NCBI GenBank assembly: GCA_007129775.1 | Contig: SKUV01000068.1 | Coordinates: 1-8,676, forward strand | From: Paracoccaceae bacterium | Lineage (GTDB): Bacteria > Pseudomonadota > Alphaproteobacteria > Rhodobacterales > Rhodobacteraceae | Length of the DNA: 8,676 bases | Direction: 5' to 3' | Shown: in pieces, positions 5,845-8,676 of the stretch | How positions within the stretch are numbered: position 1 is the first letter of the stretch | How the letters are laid out: every line of letters begins with the position of its first letter | Notes under the pieces: model-generated | The model's database searches: none | Told to the model about the DNA's origin: nothing | The model's input: the letters and a program-made list of their open reading frames with translations, nothing else | Program-made: the position numbers and the translations under genes

Positions 5845-5883
5845 GAGGTTCTGGCACGAGGCTCTGGCGCGAGGCTCTGGCGA
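5845..5883 (+). repeat. Three 13-bp tandem repeats downstream of ccmG
   Basis: GAGGTTCTGGCAC (5845-5857), GAGGCTCTGGCGC (5858-5870) and GAGGCTCTGGCGA (5871-5883) lie head to tail without spacers. Copies 2 and 3 differ only in the last base. Copy 1 differs from copy 2 at two positions. The array starts 9 bp after the ccmG stop, in the spacer that holds the upstream region of the EamA permease. It may be a slippage product or a direct-repeat operator. Confidence 0.85.
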
Positions 5884-5913
5884 TTGCTGCCGGGCTGGGG
5901 TAGCCTGCGCACG

Positions 5914-5958
5914 ATGCGGGGCATGCACCCCGACCGGCAGCCGGATCAAGGGCAATGA
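5914..5958 (+). CDS. Possible 14-codon leader ORF ahead of the EamA permease
   Basis: ATG 5914 opens a frame encoding MRGMHPDRQPDQGQ and ending in TGA 5956-5958. That stop overlaps the permease ATG (5955) as ATGA, the same junction used between the real genes in this window. A TAGCCT hexamer (5901-5906) lies seven bases upstream, a possible -10 element, but the matching -35 is weak and there is no Shine-Dalgarno site. It may be a translational-coupling leader, or a chance short ORF; nothing about the peptide itself is recognisable. Confidence 0.25.
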   Translation: MRGMHPDRQPDQGQ

Positions 5959-6878
5959 ACACCAGACGCGGAATCGCGCTCAAGCTCGTCTCGATCCTGC
6001 TTTTTTCCGTCATGGCCGCCTGCATCAAGTATGGCCGCGAGGTCGTGCCCACGGGCGAGGCCGTGTTCTTCCGCTCGTTCTTTGCCATCCCGCCGATTCT
6101 GATCTGGGCGATCTGGGTCGGCCGGGTGGGCGAGATGGTGCGCGTCAACAGCCCGCTATTGCATGTGAACCGGGGGTTTTATGGCGTAGGCGCGATGTCT
6201 TGCGGCTTTCTGGCCCTTGGCCTGCTGCCCCTGCCCGAGGCCATCGCCATCGGCTATGCGGCGCCGATCGTCGCAACGGCGCTCGCGGCGCTGATCCTGC
6301 GCGAAAAGGTGCGGCTTTTTCGCTGGGCCGCCGTGGCGGTGGGCATGGTGGGGGTTCTGATCATCCTGTGGCCGCGGATGACGGTTCTGACCAGCGGTGA
6401 CGTTGCCGATCAGGCGGCGCTCGGGGCCTGGGTGGCACTGATCGGAGCGGTGATTGCGGGGCTTGCCAAGATCCAGATCAGGGCCATGACGCAGACGGAA
6501 ACCACCATGTCGATCGTCTTCTGGTTCGCGGTGACCTGCACGCTCGCGTCGCTCACGACTCTGCCGCTGGGCTGGGTCGTGCCCGACTGGCGCGCGGCCA
6601 CGGCGCTGGTGGCGGCCGGATTGCTGGGCGGAACGGCGCAGATCCTGATGACCGAAAGCTATCGCCATGCGCAGGCCTCGACCCTCGCGCCGCTGGAATA
6701 CACATCGATGGTCTGGGGGCTGGGGATCGGCTTCGTCATCTTCGCCGAGATACCCGGGATTTCGGTGCTGGGCGGGGCGGCGCTGGTGATCGCGGCGGGC
6801 ATCCTGATCATCTGGCGCGAGCATCGGCTGGGCATCGACACCGCCAAGGCCCGTGCGGTCAAGACACCGCAGGGATAG
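5955..6878 (+). CDS. EamA/DMT superfamily permease
   Basis: This 307-residue protein belongs to the drug/metabolite transporter (10-TMS) superfamily, with two EamA repeats at about 9-141 and 157-287. Ten hydrophobic segments can be counted. Typical features of the first repeat are FFRSFFAIPP (38-47), NRGFYGVGAMSCGFLALGLLP (72-92, R73) and the PLPEAIAIGYAAP stretch (92-104). The second repeat has GGTAQILMTESYRHAQ (225-240) and PLEYTSMVWG (246-255). Such proteins export amino acids, nucleobases or other small metabolites from the inner membrane; the substrate cannot be read from sequence. AAGGG (5948-5952) lies very close to the ATG. The gene is convergent with the MFS exporter gene and 119 bp downstream of ccmG, so probably a separate unit. 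Confidence 0.88.
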   Translation: MNTRRGIALKLVSILLFSVMAACIKYGREVVPTGEAVFFRSFFAIPPILIWAIWVGRVGEMVRVNSPLLHVNRGFYGVGAMSCGFLALGLLPLPEAIAIGYAAPIVATALAALILREKVRLFRWAAVAVGMVGVLIILWPRMTVLTSGDVADQAALGAWVALIGAVIAGLAKIQIRAMTQTETTMSIVFWFAVTCTLASLTTLPLGWVVPDWRAATALVAAGLLGGTAQILMTESYRHAQASTLAPLEYTSMVWGLGIGFVIFAEIPGISVLGGAALVIAAGILIIWREHRLGIDTAKARAVKTPQG

Positions 6879-6964
6879 GCAGACGAGGCATCGGCCGCGC
6901 GGCGCAGCCACGGCCCATCAGCGCATTGCCCGGCCCCGCCTCCGCCCCCCTGCCGCGCAGCGCC
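6879..6964. other. Convergent intergenic spacer, no clear terminator
   Basis: This 86-bp spacer separates the 3' ends of the EamA permease and the MFS exporter. It contains the perfect 10-bp palindrome GCCGCGCGGC (6894-6903) and C/G-rich tracts, but no stem followed by a T-run on either strand. Transcription may end by a Rho-dependent route or at a weak GC hairpin. Confidence 0.4.
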
Positions 6965-8188
6965 TCAGTCTTCCTGCTGGATGACCTGCCGCTCGCGCCG
7001 GATGACATAGAGGATCGACAGCATCGCCGCCGCAGAGGTGGCGAGCATGACGAAAAGCATCGGAAACGCCGTATCCGATCCCTCCAGCACGGTCCCCACC
7101 AGCGCCGAGATCCCCGCCCCGCCACCGATCAGGATCGCACCGCCCAGCCCCGAGGCCGTGCCCGCCAGATCCGGCCGGACCGACATCATCCCCGAGGTGG
7201 CATTGGGCAGGACCATCCCGTTGCCGATCCCCACAACGGACAGGAAGGTGAAGAACACCGCCGCCGACCCGAGCCCCCCGGCATAGAGCGCGGTCTGCAG
7301 ACCAAGCCCCGCAGTGGTTACGATCGTGCCCATGAGCACCATCCGCTGCACCCCGATCCGCACCGAAAACCGGCCCGACAGGAAATTGCCCATGGCATAG
7401 CCCACAGCCGTCGGCGCAAAGGCCAGCCCCAGTTGCGTTGGCGAGAGGCCAAAGACCACCGTGCCCACATAGGGCGCCCCCCCGAGGATCGCGAAAAAGG
7501 CGCCCGAGGCGAAGCCCGCCGCGGCGCAATACCCCCAGAACCGCCGCGACCGCAGCAGGATCGGATACGCCCGTGCCTGCTTTGCAAAGCTGCCCGATCC
7601 TGCGCGCAGGGTCTCGCCCTGATCGGCCCAGACGATGGCCAGCACCACCACGCCGCAGGCCAGAAGCATCATGAAACTCGCCTGCCAGCCGAAAGCCTCG
7701 TCCAGCATCCCGCCCACGATCGGCCCCACCATCGGAACCAGCGCCATACCCATGGTGACATAGCCGATCATGGAGGCCGCCTCCGCCTCGTCCACCATGT
7801 CGCGCACCGCCGCCCGGCTCAGCACCATCGCAGCGACGATCACGGCCTGAAGCATGCGGAAGACAAGGAAAACCTCGACGCTGGTCGCCAGCAAGGTGCC
7901 GAGCGTGGCCAGCAGAAACACCACGATCGCGCCGATCACCACCGGCCGGCGCCCGAAGCGGTCCGAGACCGGGCCCAGAACCAGTTGCAGCACCGCATTC
8001 ACCGCCAGATAGAGCGAGACCGACAACTGCATCAGCCGGTAATCGGTCGCGAAATATTCGGTCATGTTGGGCAGCGACGGCAGAAAGATATTCATCGCCA
8101 GCGCGGCAAGACCGGCCATCAGGACAAGTGTCACGATGTGGGGCGGGGTGGTCCGGTCCAGAAACCGGGCCTTCGGTGCGGGTTCCAT
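6965..8188 (-). CDS. Bcr/CflA-type MFS multidrug efflux transporter
   Basis: This 407-residue protein has the 12-span layout of the DHA1 drug:H+ antiporters, closest by motif to the Bcr/CflA subfamily. After a 17-residue cytoplasmic start come FLPSLPNMTEYF (35-46), motif A GPVSDRFGRRPV (72-83), and RMLQAVIVAAMVLSRAAVRD (111-130), a Bcr-like TM4 region. The antiporter motif C appears as VPMVGPIVGGML (151-162). Substrates in the family include bicyclomycin, chloramphenicol and sulfonamides, but specificity cannot be inferred. The start is fixed at ATG 8188 by an in-frame stop four codons upstream. No Shine-Dalgarno site precedes it. The gene is divergent from pccB. Confidence 0.9.
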   Translation of the reverse strand: MEPAPKARFLDRTTPPHIVTLVLMAGLAALAMNIFLPSLPNMTEYFATDYRLMQLSVSLYLAVNAVLQLVLGPVSDRFGRRPVVIGAIVVFLLATLGTLLATSVEVFLVFRMLQAVIVAAMVLSRAAVRDMVDEAEAASMIGYVTMGMALVPMVGPIVGGMLDEAFGWQASFMMLLACGVVVLAIVWADQGETLRAGSGSFAKQARAYPILLRSRRFWGYCAAAGFASGAFFAILGGAPYVGTVVFGLSPTQLGLAFAPTAVGYAMGNFLSGRFSVRIGVQRMVLMGTIVTTAGLGLQTALYAGGLGSAAVFFTFLSVVGIGNGMVLPNATSGMMSVRPDLAGTASGLGGAILIGGGAGISALVGTVLEGSDTAFPMLFVMLATSAAAMLSILYVIRRERQVIQQED

Positions 8189-8194
8189 CCGATT

Positions 8195-8223
8195 GTGTTA
8201 TGCCTCGGCGCTCGCCTTGTCCA
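8195..8223 (-). promoter_or_regulatory. Candidate promoter of the MFS exporter, leaderless geometry
   Basis: On the minus strand TGGACA (8218-8223, 5 of 6 bases of a -35 box) and TAACAC (8195-8200, weak -10) are 17 bp apart. Six bases then separate the -10 from the start codon at 8188. The predicted transcript would begin at or beside the ATG, consistent with the lack of a ribosome binding site. Confidence 0.4.
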
Positions 8224-8234
8224 TCGCGCAACTG

Positions 8235-8267
8235 CAGCAATAAAGTTTGCTGTTTTGCATTTTGCTG
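8235..8267 (+). repeat. CAGCAA/TTGCTG dyad and TTTGC direct repeats upstream of pccB
   Basis: CAGCAA (8235-8240) and TTGCTG (8247-8252) form a perfect 6-bp inverted repeat with a 6-bp spacer. TTTGC occurs three times here, at 8246-8250, 8254-8258 and 8261-8265, twice as TTTGCTG. Together with the TTTGCAAA site 21 bp further on, this gives four copies of TTTGC in 48 bp, in a region much richer in A and T than the rest of the window. These may be secondary contacts for the same acyl-CoA regulator, or a separate operator serving the divergent exporter gene. Confidence 0.45.
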
Positions 8268-8271
8268 GACT

Positions 8272-8337
8272 TATACTGTGAACTATTTGCAAATTTTCCA
8301 GATTGCCCTTCCAGCCCCTCCGCGCCGCAGCTAGACT
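8272..8337 (+). promoter_or_regulatory. Candidate -10 elements for pccB
   Basis: Two hexamers could serve pccB. TATACT (8272-8277, 5 of 6 consensus) has TTGCTG (8247-8252) as a -35, with a long 19-bp spacer; it would put the TTTGCAAA palindrome just past the transcription start, suiting repression. TAGACT (8332-8337) has no good -35; it would start transcription near 8343 and place the palindrome about 53 bp upstream, suiting activation. The sequence alone does not decide between them. Confidence 0.35.
8285..8294 (+). promoter_or_regulatory. Putative PccR/ScfR-type operator (ATTTGCAAAT)
   Basis: ATTTGCAAAT is a perfect 10-bp palindrome 67 bp upstream of the pccB start codon. TTTGCAAA is the half-site reported for PccR, a short-chain acyl-CoA regulator of the ScfR family that controls pccB in Rhodobacter sphaeroides, and resembles the RamB motif of Corynebacterium. 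The published PccR target has two such half-sites four bases apart; here only one is perfect. The best second match upstream, ACTGTGAA (8275-8282), fits at four of eight bases and sits three bases away. Regulator identity is therefore inferred from the site and the gene it precedes. Confidence 0.6.
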
Positions 8338-8361
8338 GACAAAACCCGGAGGGAGGAAGAG

Positions 8362-8676
8362 ATGCACGACATCCTGCAGGAACTGGAGCACCGGCGCGGC
8401 ATCGCCCGCATGGGCGGCGGCGCGGCGCGGATCGAGGCGCAGCACGCCAAGGGCAAGCTCACCGCGCGCGAGCGGATCGAGTTGTTGCTCGACGAAGGCT
8501 CCTTCGAGGAATTCGACATGTTCGTCGCCCATCGCTGCGCCGATTTCGGCATGCAGGACAGCCGCCCCTACGGCGATGGCGTCGTGACCGGCTGGGGCAC
8601 GATCAACGGCCGGATGGTCTATGTCTTCAGTCAGGATTTCACCGTCTTCGGCGGCTCGCTGTCGGAAACCCATGCC
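8362..8676 (+). CDS. pccB: Propionyl-CoA carboxylase beta subunit, N-terminal part (runs off the window)
   Basis: PccB is the carboxyltransferase subunit that moves CO2 from biotin on PccA to propionyl-CoA, giving methylmalonyl-CoA; in this group it serves propionate and odd-chain catabolism and acetate assimilation by the ethylmalonyl-CoA pathway. The 105 visible residues match the start of biotin-dependent carboxyltransferases: GKLTARERIELLLDEGSFEE (31-50), GDGVVTGWGTINGR (71-84) and FSQDFTVFGGSLSETHA (89-105). The phrase SQDFTVFGGSLSE is characteristic of PccB. The start ATG 8362 follows overlapping GGAGG sequences (8348-8356). The gene continues past the right edge. Confidence 0.93.
   Translation, partial: MHDILQELEHRRGIARMGGGAARIEAQHAKGKLTARERIELLLDEGSFEEFDMFVAHRCADFGMQDSRPYGDGVVTGWGTINGRMVYVFSQDFTVFGGSLSETHA

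Noticed and set aside
5845..5883. CRISPR-like array
   Set aside because: The 13-bp units are contiguous with no spacers, only three copies are present and there are no cas genes.
6918..8240. Minus-strand open frame of 440 codons overlapping the MFS gene in another frame
   Set aside because: Its Gly/Ala/Arg/Asp-rich product is a frame-shifted reading of the same strand; motifs GPVSDRFGRRPV and VGPIVGG are only in the frame of the called gene.
6926..8281. Plus-strand open frame of 451 codons opposite the MFS exporter
   Set aside because: The product is dominated by His, Arg, Gln and Pro with no membrane or domain pattern, whereas the minus strand gives a complete 12-span MFS protein with conserved motifs.

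Overview
The window is a high-GC stretch (roughly two thirds G+C by eye) of an alphaproteobacterial chromosome, most likely Rhodobacterales. The evidence is the gene order ccmA-ccmB-ccmC-ccmD-ccmG (the helABCDX arrangement known from Rhodobacter capsulatus), a pccB gene preceded by a TTTGCAAA element, and the codon use. It looks like core genome: no integrase, transposase, CRISPR array, phage gene or sharp composition change is visible.

Left part (1-722). The last codons of an upstream gene overlap, by ATGA, a DUF35-type zinc-ribbon/OB-fold protein of acyl-CoA metabolism. Next comes a tRNA-Lys(UUU) gene on the minus strand with an encoded CCA end and a clear sigma70-type promoter (TTGACC, 17 bp, TATCTA).

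Middle part (771-5835). Rightward from the tRNA promoter lie dapF (diaminopimelate epimerase, lysine and murein precursor synthesis) and mtaB (radical-SAM methylthiotransferase making ms2t6A37). They overlap by ATGA. MtaB's expected substrates are ANN-decoding tRNAs such as tRNA-Lys(UUU), so a lysine tRNA, a lysine-synthesis enzyme and a tRNA-Lys modifying enzyme sit side by side. After a 110-bp gap comes the tightly packed cytochrome c maturation cluster. CcmA and CcmB form the ATPase and membrane part that, with CcmC and CcmD, loads haem onto CcmE. CcmG is the periplasmic thioredoxin-like reductant. ccmE, ccmF, ccmH and ccmI are not here.

Right part (5836-8676). A 119-bp spacer holds three 13-bp tandem repeats and a 14-codon upstream ORF that overlaps the start of an EamA/DMT-family permease. 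Convergent with it is a Bcr/CflA-type MFS drug exporter. The 173-bp divergent region between the exporter and pccB is much more AT-rich than its surroundings. It holds a perfect ATTTGCAAAT palindrome, several TTTGC elements and candidate promoters, as expected of a short-chain acyl-CoA-responsive (ScfR/PccR-type) operator. The window ends inside pccB (propionyl-CoA carboxylase beta subunit).

Most of the window is ordinary and I see no convincing new multi-gene system. The points most worth a second look are a DapF whose second catalytic cysteine reads as serine, a recurring start-site layout suggesting leaderless mRNAs, the putative PccR operator, and the tandem repeats plus leader ORF ahead of the EamA permease.
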